Positions 16,716 through 26,302 are shown, counted from the stretch's first letter. The stretch is DNA of 64,000 bases from Polaribacter sp. L3A8 (GCF_009796785.1 NZ_CP047026.1:806001-870000), one strand, 5' to 3'. A program made the numbers and translations. Notes: generated by a model not told the origin, from the letters alone.

Positions 16716-17657
16716 TTAAGGTTTTATTCTTTCTTCTTCGATTACTTTTACAATTCTTTTACGAGAAGTAATAAAATAAACACCTGTTAGCAACACCATA
16801 GATGCTATTATTGATTGAAGAGTTAAAACTTCGTCTAAAAAAAACCACCCCATAAACAAAGCAATTACAGGGTTTACATAAGCAGAAGTAGACACTTTTT
16901 CTGTTGCAACATTTTTTAGTAAAAAATTAAAGGCTGTAAAAGCAATAACTCCACCAAAGAGTATCAATACAAACATGGCAATTTGCACTTTAAAGCTCCA
17001 AGATAATGGCGAAACCCATTCTTCATTAAAACTTAAACTTGCTATAAATAAAATAACACCTGCCACCAGCATTTGATAACCTGTGCTTACTAAATGACTT
17101 TTGGGTAATTCTGCTTTTGAAACAAAAACACTACCATAACTCCAACTTAAAACACAAGTTAGTATCATAAAAACCCCCAACAAGCTTCCTTCTGAGGTTG
17201 TTAATTCTTTTTGACTAACCAATAAATACATTCCTAAAATACCTAAAACCACTCCAATCATCGATTTTTTTTGAAACGGTTTTTGGTCTATTAACCGTAA
17301 TAAAAATAAAACAAATAAAGGTTGGGTAGATGCTAATAAGGCTCCAAAACCACTATCTACATACTTTAAAGCCCAAACAAAAACACCATTGCCGTATACC
17401 AAAAAGAAAAAAGAAGCAATAGCCGCATTTCTAAGCTGTATTTTAGAAATAGATAAATTATGTTTTAAAACAGCAGCTAAAATGATCATTAAAACTCCTG
17501 CAGTAGTAAAACGAATACCCGCTAAAAAAAATGGCGATAATTCTGTTACTGCAATTTTATTAAACACATAAGTAGATCCCCAAATAACATAAATGGAAAT
17601 AAATGCCAATATTATAAGTAATTTTGATTTTTTCAAATGATGGTAATTTCTATTCAA
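16716..17657 (-). CDS. EamA/DMT-family transporter
   Basis: The 313-residue protein has ten membrane segments in two EamA repeats: IYVIWGSTYVFNKIAVTELSPFFLAGIRF opens the first, and SYGSVFVSKAELPKSHLVSTGYQML the second. SAYVNPVIALFMGWFFLDE near the C-terminus is a standard family motif. It resembles RhaT/YedA-type drug/metabolite exporters. The start is a TTG at 17657; no ATG occurs before the first membrane span. It is the first gene of the EamA-MFS-EamA run. Confidence 0.85.
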   Translation of the reverse strand: MNRNYHHLKKSKLLIILAFISIYVIWGSTYVFNKIAVTELSPFFLAGIRFTTAGVLMIILAAVLKHNLSISKIQLRNAAIASFFFLVYGNGVFVWALKYVDSGFGALLASTQPLFVLFLLRLIDQKPFQKKSMIGVVLGILGMYLLVSQKELTTSEGSLLGVFMILTCVLSWSYGSVFVSKAELPKSHLVSTGYQMLVAGVILFIASLSFNEEWVSPLSWSFKVQIAMFVLILFGGVIAFTAFNFLLKNVATEKVSTSAYVNPVIALFMGWFFLDEVLTLQSIIASMVLLTGVYFITSRKRIVKVIEEERIKP

Positions 17658-17744
17658 AGGTAGAAATAGAAAAGTTATAAATAAAATTACAGATTAACCT
17701 ATTTTGCATTTATTTTAACAGAACAACTTCTTCTGAAACATTTA

Positions 17745-17772
17745 AACCTCATAAGTCTAAACTTATGAGGTT
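17745..17772. repeat. Perfect palindromic hairpin
   Basis: AACCTCATAAGT (17745-17756), loop CTAA, ACTTATGAGGTT (17761-17772): a perfect 12-bp stem between the EamA and YiaAB genes. No T-run follows on either strand. It may be a small dispersed repeat of the kind seen in the histidine operon gaps. Confidence 0.55.
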
Positions 17773-17799
17773 CTGGTATAAAAACCATTATCAAACTAA

Positions 17800-18285
17800 C
17801 TATTTTTCTTCTGTAGCTTTATTGTTGATAAAATCAATATCTCGGGTATTTTTTTGTACAGTAATTGCACCAAATAAACTGAGTAAAAATGAAATTCCGT
17901 AAAACCCTTTTTCACTTAAAAGTAAATCGGCATTTCTAAGTCCGATAATTAATAATAACAGCGATGCAATTACAATTACCCAACTTATGCTATAATAAAT
18001 ATCACTTACTTTTATATGCTCTGCTTTATCTCTAATTACTTTTTGTAGTGATATAACAGCATAAACTCCCATTAGAATAATGGCAAAATAATACCCTTTT
18101 TCATTCAACTCCATAGAAGCATTCCATAAACCAATACAATAAGACAAGAGTCCGATGATTAAAACTCCCCAAGAAGCACCAACATAAGCCGACGTTGGTT
18201 TTTGGTTGGATTCATTTTTAGATTTGTTCTTTTTACTTTCTTTTTTAGTTTCTTCATTAATAGAAGATGTTGTTTGATAATTCAT
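17800..18285 (-). CDS. YiaA/YiaB-type inner-membrane protein
   Basis: The 161-residue protein has a basic cytoplasmic N-terminus (KKESKKNKSKNESNQK) and then two copies of the YiaAB two-helix unit. The first is GASWGVLIIGLLSYCIGLWNA ... GYYFAIILMGVYAVISLQKVIRDK. The second is SWVIVIASLLLLIIGLRNADLLLSEKGFY. E. coli YiaA and YiaB are membrane proteins of unknown function. The start was moved from 18321 to the ATG at 18285, which removes an implausible hydrophobic extension. Confidence 0.82.
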   Translation of the reverse strand: MNYQTTSSINEETKKESKKNKSKNESNQKPTSAYVGASWGVLIIGLLSYCIGLWNASMELNEKGYYFAIILMGVYAVISLQKVIRDKAEHIKVSDIYYSISWVIVIASLLLLIIGLRNADLLLSEKGFYGISFLLSLFGAITVQKNTRDIDFINNKATEEK

Positions 18286-18435
18286 AATATTTAGTTTAAT
18301 AATTATGATACAAATTTGCAACAGTTTTACAATTCTATAAACTCTTTTTAAGACAATTACTAACGACTAAAATAAACTATACAACTATATATTATAATAA
18401 ATAAGTATATTTACTACTATTTTACTGACGACATA

Positions 18436-19932
18436 ATGATAAACTTAAAAGAAATAATAAGCACTTTTACAAAGGAACAACAACAAGATTTTATCTTATA
18501 CCTAGATAAAAAAAACAAAAGAAAAGATGCTAAAGACAGTCTGTTAGTAAAACTGATTGTTTCGGATAATTTATCGTCTGCAGAACTAGCTCACAAACTC
18601 TACGGCAAACAAAATAAGCCTGCATTACATGCTTTAAGAAAGCGTTTGTTTCAATCATTAATAGATTTTACGGCAAACATAAGTATGAAAGAAGAAAACT
18701 CTATCGATATAAAATTAATAAAATATATTCTTTCTGCCAGAAACTTTCTACAAAAAGGACAAATTAAAGTTGGGTATCAAATTTTAGACAAAACGATCCT
18801 GATAGCCAATGAACATCAGCTATTTTCTATCTTAAATGAAATTTATCATACTAAAATTCAGTTTTCTCATTTAAATAAAAGTTTAAACCTAGACGGTTTG
18901 ATTATTGATTTTAAAGAAAACCAACAACAATTGTTATTAGAAGATCATTTAAATATTGCTTACGCACAGATTAGAAAATCGCTTGTAGATTACCAACAGA
19001 ACAAATCTAATTTAGACATAAAACAACTTATAGAAAACGTACTACAAGAACATCATATTACCATATCAGACTCATTATCGTTTAAATCTCTGTATCAAAT
19101 AGTTCAAATTACCAGTATTTCTTCTGCTCAAAAATTCGATTATTATAATATTGAACAATTTATCATTAACACCTATCAAGTAATTAAAAATCATACCTCT
19201 AAAAACAAACAACTTTTTTACCATATAGAGGTTTTGTATCTTATTGCAAACGTACTTTTTAGAAACAAAAAGTTTACTGAATCTTTACAATATTTAAATT
19301 TGATGCTATTGAATATGAAAGAGAATAAGCAAAAATATTATTCTGATTTTGCCGCGAAACATCATTTATTACTTGCCTTAAACCTTAATTACACCAAGCA
19401 TCAAGAAGAAGCAATTGTGTTATTAGAACCTTATTTAAATAAGAAAAGCCTTAATATGATTGGGCAATTAGACATAGCACTTACGCTAATTGTTTTTTAC
19501 TATCAGCACAAATCATTAGAAAAAGCACAGAAATTATTTGCTTCCTTTTATCATTCAGATAAATGGTATATAGATAAAGCGGGTATTGTTTGGACCATTA
19601 AAAAGAACCTAATTGAAATCTTATTACAAATAGATTTAGGAAACATCGACCTGGTAGATTCTCGATTAAAAAGTTTTAAAAGAAACTATTTTTCTAACCT
19701 ATCAGAAATCAATCAAGAAAGGGTAATTACCTATTTAAAGTTAGTAGAAGTTTATTATAAAAACCCAGAAATTGCCACATCAAAAGAATTTAAAGATAAA
19801 GTAGAAACTTCTTTTAGTTGGATTGACATCAAAAAAGAAGATATTTTTATGATGAGTTTCTTTGCTTGGTTAAAAGCAAAAATGACCAAACAAGATATTT
19901 ATTTGGTCACTCTAGATTTGATAAATAGTTAA
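18436..19932 (+). CDS. Helical-repeat (TPR-like) protein, unknown
   Basis: The 498-residue protein has no signal peptide or membrane segment. It starts with a helical region (MINLKEIISTFTKEQQQDFILYL, then KPALHALRKRLFQSLIDF) and continues as a long array of amphipathic helices resembling degenerate tetratricopeptide repeats (for example KFTESLQYLNLMLLNMKENK and KSLEKAQKLFASFYH). It is probably a cytoplasmic scaffold or regulator. I do not recognise a named family. Composition is similar to its neighbours. It stands alone upstream of a small lipoprotein gene. Confidence 0.65.
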   Translation: MINLKEIISTFTKEQQQDFILYLDKKNKRKDAKDSLLVKLIVSDNLSSAELAHKLYGKQNKPALHALRKRLFQSLIDFTANISMKEENSIDIKLIKYILSARNFLQKGQIKVGYQILDKTILIANEHQLFSILNEIYHTKIQFSHLNKSLNLDGLIIDFKENQQQLLLEDHLNIAYAQIRKSLVDYQQNKSNLDIKQLIENVLQEHHITISDSLSFKSLYQIVQITSISSAQKFDYYNIEQFIINTYQVIKNHTSKNKQLFYHIEVLYLIANVLFRNKKFTESLQYLNLMLLNMKENKQKYYSDFAAKHHLLLALNLNYTKHQEEAIVLLEPYLNKKSLNMIGQLDIALTLIVFYYQHKSLEKAQKLFASFYHSDKWYIDKAGIVWTIKKNLIEILLQIDLGNIDLVDSRLKSFKRNYFSNLSEINQERVITYLKLVEVYYKNPEIATSKEFKDKVETSFSWIDIKKEDIFMMSFFAWLKAKMTKQDIYLVTLDLINS

Positions 19933-20020
19933 TTATTAATCTCTTTTATAATTCAAAAAAAAACATTCCTTTGGCATAATAATTGTTTAATATTATTATT
20001 TTTTAATAAAAATAACTACT

Positions 20021-20509
20021 ATGAAAAAACTTTATGTATTTCTTTTAATTGTTACCACTTTATCATTATCTAACTGCAGTAAAGAAGACATTGACGCTAG
20101 ATATACAATAGATGATTTACAAAAAATCCATGGAAATAGCTCTAAAAAATGGAAAGTTGAAGCTTTTTACAAAACCTATGAAAATGATGTCCTCAGCGAA
20201 TTTAATGAATGTTATACCGATGATGCATACACTTTTTTCTACGATACAAATGAAGCTCAAGTAACACTTGGTAATATTTCTTGTTACTACGATAACCCAA
20301 CAGAACAAGACGGTCGTTTAACTTATAACTTCTACGAAGATACAGGTAAAATTTTCATCAATATTTCTAAAGGAGAAAGTCTTGATGAAAATTTTAGAAA
20401 TATGCTTACTATTCTTAGTTTAGAAGAACTTAGTGAAAATAGAATGGTTTTTACAGGAGGTGAATCTCCATATTATGGAAAAACTTTAGTCTTTACAGCA
20501 ACTCCGTAA
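20021..20509 (+). CDS. Small lipoprotein, lipocalin-like
   Basis: The 162-residue protein has a lipoprotein signal (SLSNCSK, Cys near residue 19). The body has repeating beta strands (KKWKVEAFYKTYENDVL, YTFFYDTNEAQVTLG, RMVFTGGESPYYGKTLVFTATP), as in flavobacterial lipocalin-like lipoproteins. Ligand and role are unknown. It converges on hisIE with only 16 bases between stop codons and no obvious terminator. Confidence 0.65.
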   Translation: MKKLYVFLLIVTTLSLSNCSKEDIDARYTIDDLQKIHGNSSKKWKVEAFYKTYENDVLSEFNECYTDDAYTFFYDTNEAQVTLGNISCYYDNPTEQDGRLTYNFYEDTGKIFINISKGESLDENFRNMLTILSLEELSENRMVFTGGESPYYGKTLVFTATP

Positions 20510-20525
20510 AAGTTGTAAAAAAAGG

Positions 20526-21125
20526 TTATTTATGTCTACCTTTCAACTCTTCTTCAATATCTTTTAAAGTAAAGCCTTTTGCCTGTAACAACATTAAGTA
20601 GTGAAACATCAAATCTGCAGATTCATATAAAAATAACTCGTCGTTATTATCCATCGCTTCAATTACAGTTTCTACTGCTTCCTCACCTACTTTCTGAGCT
20701 ACTTTATTAATTCCCTTTGCAAATAAACTTGCTACATAAGATTTTTGAGTATCCTTATTAGCAACTCTTTCTGTAATTACATCTTCTAAAGTAGAAAAGA
20801 AACCATAATTAGACTTATTTTCTTCATTCCAACACGTATCAGAACCTTTATGGCACGTTGGTCCGTTTGGGTTTACAGAAACTAATAAAGTATCATTATC
20901 ACAATCTAGTTTTATATCAACTAAATTTAACACATTTCCACTTTCTTCTCCTTTTGTCCATAAACGTTTTTTAGTTCTAGAAAAGAAAGTAACTAATTTT
21001 GTTTCTTGTGTTTTAGCAAAAGCTTCTTCATTCATATACCCCAACATCAACACATTTTTTGTAGTTGCATCTTGAATGATTGCGGGTACTAAACCGTCGT
21101 TGTTTTTATTAAAATCGATATTCAT
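20526..21125 (-). CDS. hisIE: Phosphoribosyl-AMP cyclohydrolase / phosphoribosyl-ATP pyrophosphatase
   Basis: A bifunctional enzyme for the second and third steps of histidine synthesis, 199 residues. The HisI half (about 1-105) has LGYMNEEAF, SRTKKRLWTKGEESGN and the zinc site LDCDNDTLL ... GPTCHKGSDTCW. The HisE half (about 115-199) has SYVASLFAKGINKVAQKVGEEAVETVIEA, ESADLMFHYLMLL and a helical C-terminus. It is the last gene of the operon. A 14-bp palindrome separates it from hisF. Confidence 0.96.
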   Translation of the reverse strand: MNIDFNKNNDGLVPAIIQDATTKNVLMLGYMNEEAFAKTQETKLVTFFSRTKKRLWTKGEESGNVLNLVDIKLDCDNDTLLVSVNPNGPTCHKGSDTCWNEENKSNYGFFSTLEDVITERVANKDTQKSYVASLFAKGINKVAQKVGEEAVETVIEAMDNNDELFLYESADLMFHYLMLLQAKGFTLKDIEEELKGRHK

Positions 21126-21149
21126 AATTTTTATTTTATTTGTCTCCTC

Positions 21150-21186
21150 GAGCGCAGTCGAGAGGTTATTGTTCTCGACTGCGCTC
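21150..21186. repeat. Palindromic repeat, CTCGACTGCGCTC family, full copy
   Basis: GAGCGCAGTCGAGA (21150-21163) and TCTCGACTGCGCTC (21173-21186) form a perfect 14-bp inverted repeat with a 9-base loop in the hisIE-hisF gap. A single arm recurs at 26312-26329, and a diverged form at 67-85. Confidence 0.8.
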
Positions 21187-21195
21187 TAACTGACA

Positions 21196-21951
21196 TTACA
21201 ATCTCACTGGAATGTTATTCTTTTTTAACTCTTTTTTTAATTCTAAAATAGGAATTTCTCCAAAGTGAAAAACACTTGCTGCCAAAGCTGCATCTGCTTT
21301 ACCTTCTTTAAAAGTATCTACAAAATGTTGTACAGTTCCTGCGCCACCAGAAGCAATAATTGGTATATTTAATTCTTCGGATAATTTAGCCAAAGCCTCA
21401 TTTGCAAAACCAGATTTTGTACCATCATTATTCATAGAAGTAAACAAAATTTCTCCTGCTCCTCGATTTTCAACTTCTTTTGCCCATTCAAATAAATTAA
21501 GCTCCGTTGGTATTGTTCCGCCTGCTAAATGTACCGTCCATTCTCCATCAATTTGTTTTGCATCTATAGCAACAACCACACATTGACTTCCAAATTTTTC
21601 TGCCAATTCATTTACCAAATCTGGTCTTTTTATGGCAGATGAATTAACAGATACCTTATCTGCGCCCCATTTTAACAACTCATTTACATTTTCTATAGAT
21701 GATATTCCTCCACCAACTGTAAACGGAATATTTACTTGTTCCGCAACCTGATGTACCATTTCAATCATGGTTTTTCTACCTTCTAACGTTGCAGAAATAT
21801 CTAAAAAAACCAATTCGTCTGCACCTAAATCTGCATATTGCTTTGCTAAAACTACAGGATCTCCTGCATCTATTAAATTTACGAAATTAACACCTTTTAC
21901 AGTTCTTCCGTTTTTAATATCTAAACAAGGTATTATTCTTTTTGTTAACAT
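21196..21951 (-). CDS. hisF: Imidazole glycerol phosphate synthase cyclase subunit
   Basis: HisF pairs with HisH to turn PRFAR plus ammonia into imidazole glycerol phosphate and AICAR. It is a 251-residue TIM barrel. [18 protein letters not shown] carries the first catalytic Asp (residue 11), [14 protein letters not shown] the second, and FTVGGGISS and IIASGGAGT bind the two phosphates. Typical length, ATG start. A 64-base palindrome fills the gap to hisA. Confidence 0.97.
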   Translation of the reverse strand: MLTKRIIPCLDIKNGRTVKGVNFVNLIDAGDPVVLAKQYADLGADELVFLDISATLEGRKTMIEMVHQVAEQVNIPFTVGGGISSIENVNELLKWGADKVSVNSSAIKRPDLVNELAEKFGSQCVVVAIDAKQIDGEWTVHLAGGTIPTELNLFEWAKEVENRGAGEILFTSMNNDGTKSGFANEALAKLSEELNIPIIASGGAGTVQHFVDTFKEGKADAALAASVFHFGEIPILELKKELKKNNIPVRL

Positions 21952-21964
21952 TTTATTCTAATTC

Positions 21965-22028
21965 GTCATTGCGAGGCACGAAGCAATCTGTCAATTAATT
22001 AAGAGATTGCTTCGTTCCTCGCAATGAC
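21965..22028. repeat. Palindromic repeat, CATTGCGAGG family, copy 1
   Basis: Left arm 21965-21989 begins GTCATTGCGAGG and ends CGAAGCAATCT. Right arm 22004-22028 is its near-perfect reverse complement (one mismatch). It fills the hisF-hisA gap to within 2 bases of the hisA stop. Diverged copies are at 23298-23376 and 27849-27912. Confidence 0.85.
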
Positions 22029-22030
22029 AT

Positions 22031-22768
22031 TTATTTTGTTAATATAAATTGTTCTATTTGTTTTAAGCTAATTTTATTCTCATAAATCGCTTTTCCTATA
22101 ATAACACCTTCGCAACCATTTTCTGCTAATCTAGGAAGCTCATCAAAAGCAGAAATTCCTCCAGAAGCAATTAATTTTACGTTATTTACTTCAGATAAAA
22201 TCTGCTGATAGATATCAAAACTTGGCCCTTGTAACATGCCATCTTTAGAAATATCTGTACAGATAATATACTGAATTCCTTTTTGTTGATATCCTGTAAT
22301 AAACGGAATTAATTCTAAACTACTTTCTTCTTGCCAACCATTGGTTGCAATTTTTCCACCTGAATTATCAGGATAAAAATCTGCTCCTAAAATAATTTTT
22401 TCTGAGCCATATTTTTCAATCCAACTTTCAAAAATCTCACTATTTTTAACAGCAATACTTCCTCCAGTAATTTGATTTGCACCAGAATTAAAAGCAATTT
22501 CTAAATCTTTATCAGACTTTAAACCACCACCAAAATCAATCTTTAAATTGGTTTTTGATGCAATTTGTTCTAATACTTTATGATTGATAATCTGGCTCGC
22601 TTTTGCACCATCTAAATCTACAACATGTAAATACTCGATACCTGCAGCTTCAAATTCTTTGGCAACTTCTAACGGATTTTCGTTATAAATCTTCTTGGTA
22701 TTGTAATCGCCTTTTGTTAAACGAACACATTTTCCGTCAATAATATCTATGGCTGGTATTATTCTCAT
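22031..22768 (-). CDS. hisA: ProFAR isomerase (HisA)
   Basis: HisA opens the ribose ring of ProFAR by an Amadori rearrangement. The 245-residue TIM barrel has [17 protein letters not shown] with catalytic Asp8, [27 protein letters not shown] with the second catalytic Asp, and [13 protein letters not shown]. The start was placed at 22768. The longer frame to 22849 only adds residues encoded by the low-complexity repeat in the gap. Confidence 0.97.
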   Translation of the reverse strand: MRIIPAIDIIDGKCVRLTKGDYNTKKIYNENPLEVAKEFEAAGIEYLHVVDLDGAKASQIINHKVLEQIASKTNLKIDFGGGLKSDKDLEIAFNSGANQITGGSIAVKNSEIFESWIEKYGSEKIILGADFYPDNSGGKIATNGWQEESSLELIPFITGYQQKGIQYIICTDISKDGMLQGPSFDIYQQILSEVNNVKLIASGGISAFDELPRLAENGCEGVIIGKAIYENKISLKQIEQFILTK

Positions 22769-22771
22769 TTT

Positions 22772-22853
22772 TTTGTTTGGTTTTTGGTTTTTAGTTTTTG
22801 GTTGGTGGATATATATATCTACAAACAACCATAAACCAATAACTATCAACTAA
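22772..22853. repeat. GT/AC-rich imperfect palindrome, hisA-ridA gap
   Basis: A TTTGGTTTTTGGTTTTTAG-type arm and an arm of ACAAACAACCATAAACC-type sequence flank the 12-bp palindrome GATATATATATC (22808-22819). On the mRNA strand an A/C-rich stretch of CCAAAAA units lies directly before the hisA start. A related element fills the hisH-hisB gap. Confidence 0.6.
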
Positions 22854-23234
22854 CTACTTGTTTAATGCAGTAACTTGAATTTCTATTTTCATTCTTGGAT
22901 CAGACAATCCTGCTGCAAACATAGTAGCTGCGGGTCTAACTTCTCCTAAATACTTCTTTAAAACAGGCCAACATTGTTCAAACTCTGTAGCATCAGGTAA
23001 AATATAAGTGATGCGTACAATATTACTCATACTAGAACCTGCTTGCTCTAAAACACCTTCAATGTTTTTTAAACATTGCTCTGTTTGGTTTACAACATCA
23101 TCTGCAATCGTCATATCCTCATAATTGAAACCTGTTGTTCCAGAAACAAAAACCCAATCACCTTGCACTACAGCTCTAGAATATCCCATTTCTTTTTCGA
23201 ATGAAGAACCTGAACTTATTAATTTTCTTGCCAT
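22854..23234 (-). CDS. RidA/YjgF-family protein
   Basis: The 126-residue protein has the Rid family layout: SRAVVQGDWVFVSGTTGFN, VNQTEQCLKNIEGVLEQAGSSMSNIVRIT and PAATMFAAGLSDPRMKIEIQVTAL. The Arg of the RPAAT segment normally binds the substrate carboxylate in RidA, which hydrolyses reactive enamine/imine intermediates. RidA proper has a downstream Glu that is also visible (KIEIQV). Its position between hisH and hisA is unusual and suggests it is co-regulated with histidine synthesis. Its substrate is unknown. Confidence 0.9.
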   Translation of the reverse strand: MARKLISSGSSFEKEMGYSRAVVQGDWVFVSGTTGFNYEDMTIADDVVNQTEQCLKNIEGVLEQAGSSMSNIVRITYILPDATEFEQCWPVLKKYLGEVRPAATMFAAGLSDPRMKIEIQVTALNK

Positions 23235-23297
23235 AATTAATTTTTTATTATTTATCCTGAATTTATTTCAGGGTCTTTTTATTATATATTTATCTCT

Positions 23298-23376
23298 GTC
23301 ATTACGAGGAACGAAGTAATCTCATCATTAAAAACGAGATTCCTCAATCGCCCAAAAAGGCTCATTTCGGAATGAC
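23298..23376. repeat. Palindromic repeat, CATTGCGAGG family, copy 2 (diverged)
   Basis: It begins GTCATTACGAGGAACGAAG and ends CATTTCGGAATGAC. The interior is enlarged compared with copy 1, with the segment CAATCGCCCAAAAAGG inserted. It occupies the ridA-hisH gap. Confidence 0.7.
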
Positions 23377-23388
23377 AATCAACTTCGT

Positions 23389-23970
23389 TTATAAATTAAG
23401 GAAGTTTTGTAAAATTTTTGCGCCTTCTACTCCACTCTTTTCTGGATGAAATTGTACTCCGTAAAAATTATCTTTTTGCAATGCAGATGCATATTCAATT
23501 TCATAATCTGTGGTTGCAATTGCTTCAGCACAAGATTCTGCATAGAAACTATGTACCAAATACATAAATTCTTTTTCTTTGATACCTGTAAATAAATCTG
23601 ATTTTAAATCATAAATAACATTCCAACCCATTTGCGGAACTTTTACAGCTTTAGAAAATTTCTTTACATCAACATCAAAAATACCCAAACCTTTTGTGTT
23701 TCCTTCCGAAGAAGAATTACACATTAATTGCATTCCCAAACAAATACCCAAAACAGGTTGTTTTAATGTAGGAATAACTTTGTCTAAGCCGCTTTCTTGC
23801 AACATTTGCATGGCAGAACTTGCTTCGCCAACTCCTGGGAAAATAATTTTATCTGCAGCTCTTATTTCATCAATATTATTTGATAAAATAGCCTCTACAC
23901 CTAAACGTTTAAAAGCAAACTGAATGCTTTTAATGTTTCCTGCTCCGTAATCGATAATTACTAATTTCAT
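23389..23970 (-). CDS. hisH: Imidazole glycerol phosphate synthase glutaminase subunit
   Basis: HisH releases ammonia from glutamine and channels it to HisF. The 193-residue class I glutaminase shows DYGAGNIKSI at the start, an oxyanion strand FPGVGEA, nucleophile Cys77 in GICLGMQLM, and the His-Glu pair in QFHPEKSG (His175, Glu177). Typical length. Confidence 0.97.
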   Translation of the reverse strand: MKLVIIDYGAGNIKSIQFAFKRLGVEAILSNNIDEIRAADKIIFPGVGEASSAMQMLQESGLDKVIPTLKQPVLGICLGMQLMCNSSSEGNTKGLGIFDVDVKKFSKAVKVPQMGWNVIYDLKSDLFTGIKEKEFMYLVHSFYAESCAEAIATTDYEIEYASALQKDNFYGVQFHPEKSGVEGAKILQNFLNL

Positions 23971-23974
23971 TCTT

Positions 23975-24050
23975 TTGGTTGTTGGTTATTCGTTTTTGGT
24001 TGTTGGTTGTTGGTTGTGTACTAATTACCATCAACTAAAAACTAACAACT
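23975..24050. repeat. GT/AC-rich imperfect palindrome, hisH-hisB gap
   Basis: Repeated GGTTGTTGGTT units on the left and CATCAACTAAAAACTAACAAC on the right can pair imperfectly. It is similar in style to the element at 22772-22853. On the mRNA strand CCAACAA units precede the hisH start. Confidence 0.55.
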
Positions 24051-24053
24051 ATT

Positions 24054-25193
24054 CTATAAAACTCCTTTTGTAGATGGTAAAAACATTTTATTTGCATCTC
24101 TTTTAACTGCCATTTTCATTGCTTTTGCAAAAGCTTTAAAAATACCTTCTATTTTATGATGCTCGTTTGCGCCTTCTGCTTTAATATTTAAGTTACATTT
24201 TGCGCCATCGGTAAACGATTTAAACAAGTGTAAAAACATTTCTGTTGGCATATCTCCAACCATTTCTCTTTTAAAATCAGCCTCCCAAACTAACCAAGGT
24301 CTTCCGCCAAAATCTACAGCTGCTTGTGCCAAACAATCGTCCATTGGCAAGCAAAAACCATAACGTTCAATGCCTAATTTATTTCCTAATGCTTTGTGAA
24401 ATAACTCGCCCAAAGCAATCATGGTATCTTCTATCGTATGATGTTCATCTACCTCTAAATCTCCATCAACTTTTACAGTTAAATCCATCGCTCCATGACG
24501 ACCAATTTGATCTAACATGTGATCGAAAAACTTTACTCCCGTAGAAATATCATTTTTACCAGAACCATCTAAATTTAGTTTGATATAAATCTTAGTTTCG
24601 TTGGTATTTCTGGTGATTTCAGAAACTCTATCTTCTAACTTTAAAAACTCATAGATCTCTTTCCAATCTGTACTTGTTAAAGCAATACAATCTAAAATTT
24701 CTTGTTTAGAAGTTTCTATTTCATCAGCACCTAATTCTGGGTCTTCTGATAAGAAAATTCCTTTTGCTCCTAAATTTTTAGCCAATTCCATGTCGGTAAT
24801 TCTATCACCTAAAACAAAAGAATTTACCAAGTCATATTCTTCAGAAAAATATTTGGTTAACAAACCAGTTCTTGGTTTACGAGTTTCTGCATTTTCATGC
24901 GGAAAAGTTTTATCAATACAAACTTCAGAAAAAACAACCCCTTCTTTTTCAAAAGCAGTTATAACTTTATTTTGTGCTGGCCAAAAAGTATCTTCTGGAA
25001 AAGAAGCTGTTCCCAAACCGTCTTGATTGGTAACCATTACCAATTCGTACTCTAATTCGCTAGCAATTTTTGCCATGTATTGAAATACTTTCGGATAAAA
25101 TTCTAACTTTTCTAAACTATCTAATTGATAATCTACAGGTGGTTCTAACACCAAGGTTCCGTCTCTATCTATAAATAATACTTTCTTACTCAT
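24054..25193 (-). CDS. hisB: Histidinol-phosphatase / imidazoleglycerol-phosphate dehydratase
   Basis: A bifunctional enzyme of 379 residues. The N-terminal HAD-type histidinol phosphatase (about 1-165) begins [15 protein letters not shown] with the nucleophile Asp, then [10 protein letters not shown] and [15 protein letters not shown]. The C-terminal IGP dehydratase (about 185-379) has the metal-binding motifs [16 protein letters not shown] and [19 protein letters not shown], plus [16 protein letters not shown]. The fusion is the same as in enteric bacteria and common in Bacteroidota. Confidence 0.97.
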   Translation of the reverse strand: MSKKVLFIDRDGTLVLEPPVDYQLDSLEKLEFYPKVFQYMAKIASELEYELVMVTNQDGLGTASFPEDTFWPAQNKVITAFEKEGVVFSEVCIDKTFPHENAETRKPRTGLLTKYFSEEYDLVNSFVLGDRITDMELAKNLGAKGIFLSEDPELGADEIETSKQEILDCIALTSTDWKEIYEFLKLEDRVSEITRNTNETKIYIKLNLDGSGKNDISTGVKFFDHMLDQIGRHGAMDLTVKVDGDLEVDEHHTIEDTMIALGELFHKALGNKLGIERYGFCLPMDDCLAQAAVDFGGRPWLVWEADFKREMVGDMPTEMFLHLFKSFTDGAKCNLNIKAEGANEHHKIEGIFKAFAKAMKMAVKRDANKMFLPSTKGVL

Positions 25194-25209
25194 CTTATCT
25201 TGTTTTCCT

Positions 25210-25230
25210 GCAAGGTTTTAAAAACCTTGC
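25210..25230. repeat. Short palindrome, hisB-hisC gap
   Basis: GCAAGGTTTT (25210-25219), one base, AAAACCTTGC (25221-25230): a perfect 10-bp inverted repeat. A related CAAGGTT...AACCTTG element is at 27645-27663. Confidence 0.7.
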
Positions 25231-25240
25231 GATAGTATTC

Positions 25241-26302
25241 TTATTGTTTTTTAATAGCTTTTAATGCTCTTAATAATCTTTGGTTTTCTTCGCAAATACC
25301 TACACTTATACGCAAGCAATTTTTACACAATGGTTGTGTAGTTCTATTTCTAATAACCACACCATATTCTATTAATTGGTTGTAACGCTTTGTAGCATCA
25401 TCTACCTTTAACAGCAAAAAATTACCGTCTGATGGAAATACTTTTTCTATATAACTATCGCAGCTTTCTAACTCTTTTTTAAGTCGTTTTCTTTCGCTAA
25501 TTAATTGAGAAATTTCGTTTTGAACTTCATCTATTTTTTGCAACCTTTCAATTGCTCTTTGCTGACTTAATTCGTTTACGTTATATGGTGGTTTTATGTT
25601 GTTTAAAATTTTAGTAATTTCTTTGGATGCATAACAAACTCCCAAACGAATACCTGCTAAACCAAAGGCTTTTGATAAAGTTTGCGTTATGATTAAATTA
25701 GGAAATTCGGCTAACCTTTCTAACCAGCTTTTTTGCTCAGAAAAATCGATATACGCTTCATCTATAACCACTAAACCTTTAAATTTTAAAAGTAATTCTC
25801 TAACAGATTCTACCGTAAAACTGTTACCTGTTGGGTTGTTAGGCGAACATAAAAACAAAATTTTACTATGTGCATCTGCACTTTTTAAAATCTGGGCTAC
25901 TTTTGGCTGAAAATCATCACTTAATAATACCTCTCTGTTTTCTATAGCATTTATATTTGCCAAAACACTATACATTCCGTAGGTTGGTGGTAATGTAATT
26001 ACATTGTCTACATTAGGCTCACAAAAAGCTCTGTAGATTAAGTCTAAAACTTCATCACTTCCGTTACCTAATAAAATATTTTCTTTAGAAACTCCTTTTA
26101 TCTCAGACAACAAATCTTTTACATTATTCTGTTGTGGATCTGGATAGCGATTTACACCGTTTTCGAAAGGATTTTCATTAGCATCTAAGAAAATCATTTC
26201 TTTTGTATTGGCATCTTCATACTCATCTCTTGCAGATGAATATGGTTTTAGAGATTTTATATTTTCTCTAACTAGGCTACTTAAGTTAAATTTAGTTTTC
26301 AT
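25241..26302 (-). CDS. hisC: Histidinol-phosphate aminotransferase
   Basis: A PLP-dependent class I/II aminotransferase of 353 residues that makes histidinol phosphate from imidazole-acetol phosphate. Motifs are LDANENPFENGVNRYPDP, LGNGSDEVLDLIYRAFC, FLCSPNNPTGN, VIDEAYIDFSE and the Schiff-base lysine in TQTLSKAFGLAGIRLG. The start was set at 26302: the in-frame extension to 26335 reads through the palindromic repeat at 26312-26329 and would add SSRAQSRG-type residues. Confidence 0.96.
   Translation of the reverse strand: MKTKFNLSSLVRENIKSLKPYSSARDEYEDANTKEMIFLDANENPFENGVNRYPDPQQNNVKDLLSEIKGVSKENILLGNGSDEVLDLIYRAFCEPNVDNVITLPPTYGMYSVLANINAIENREVLLSDDFQPKVAQILKSADAHSKILFLCSPNNPTGNSFTVESVRELLLKFKGLVVIDEAYIDFSEQKSWLERLAEFPNLIITQTLSKAFGLAGIRLGVCYASKEITKILNNIKPPYNVNELSQQRAIERLQKIDEVQNEISQLISERKRLKKELESCDSYIEKVFPSDGNFLLLKVDDATKRYNQLIEYGVVIRNRTTQPLCKNCLRISVGICEENQRLLRALKAIKKQ

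Noticed and set aside
17745..17772. Palindrome as a terminator of the YiaAB gene
   Set aside because: A perfect stem but no T-run on the minus strand. It is kept only as a possible dispersed repeat.
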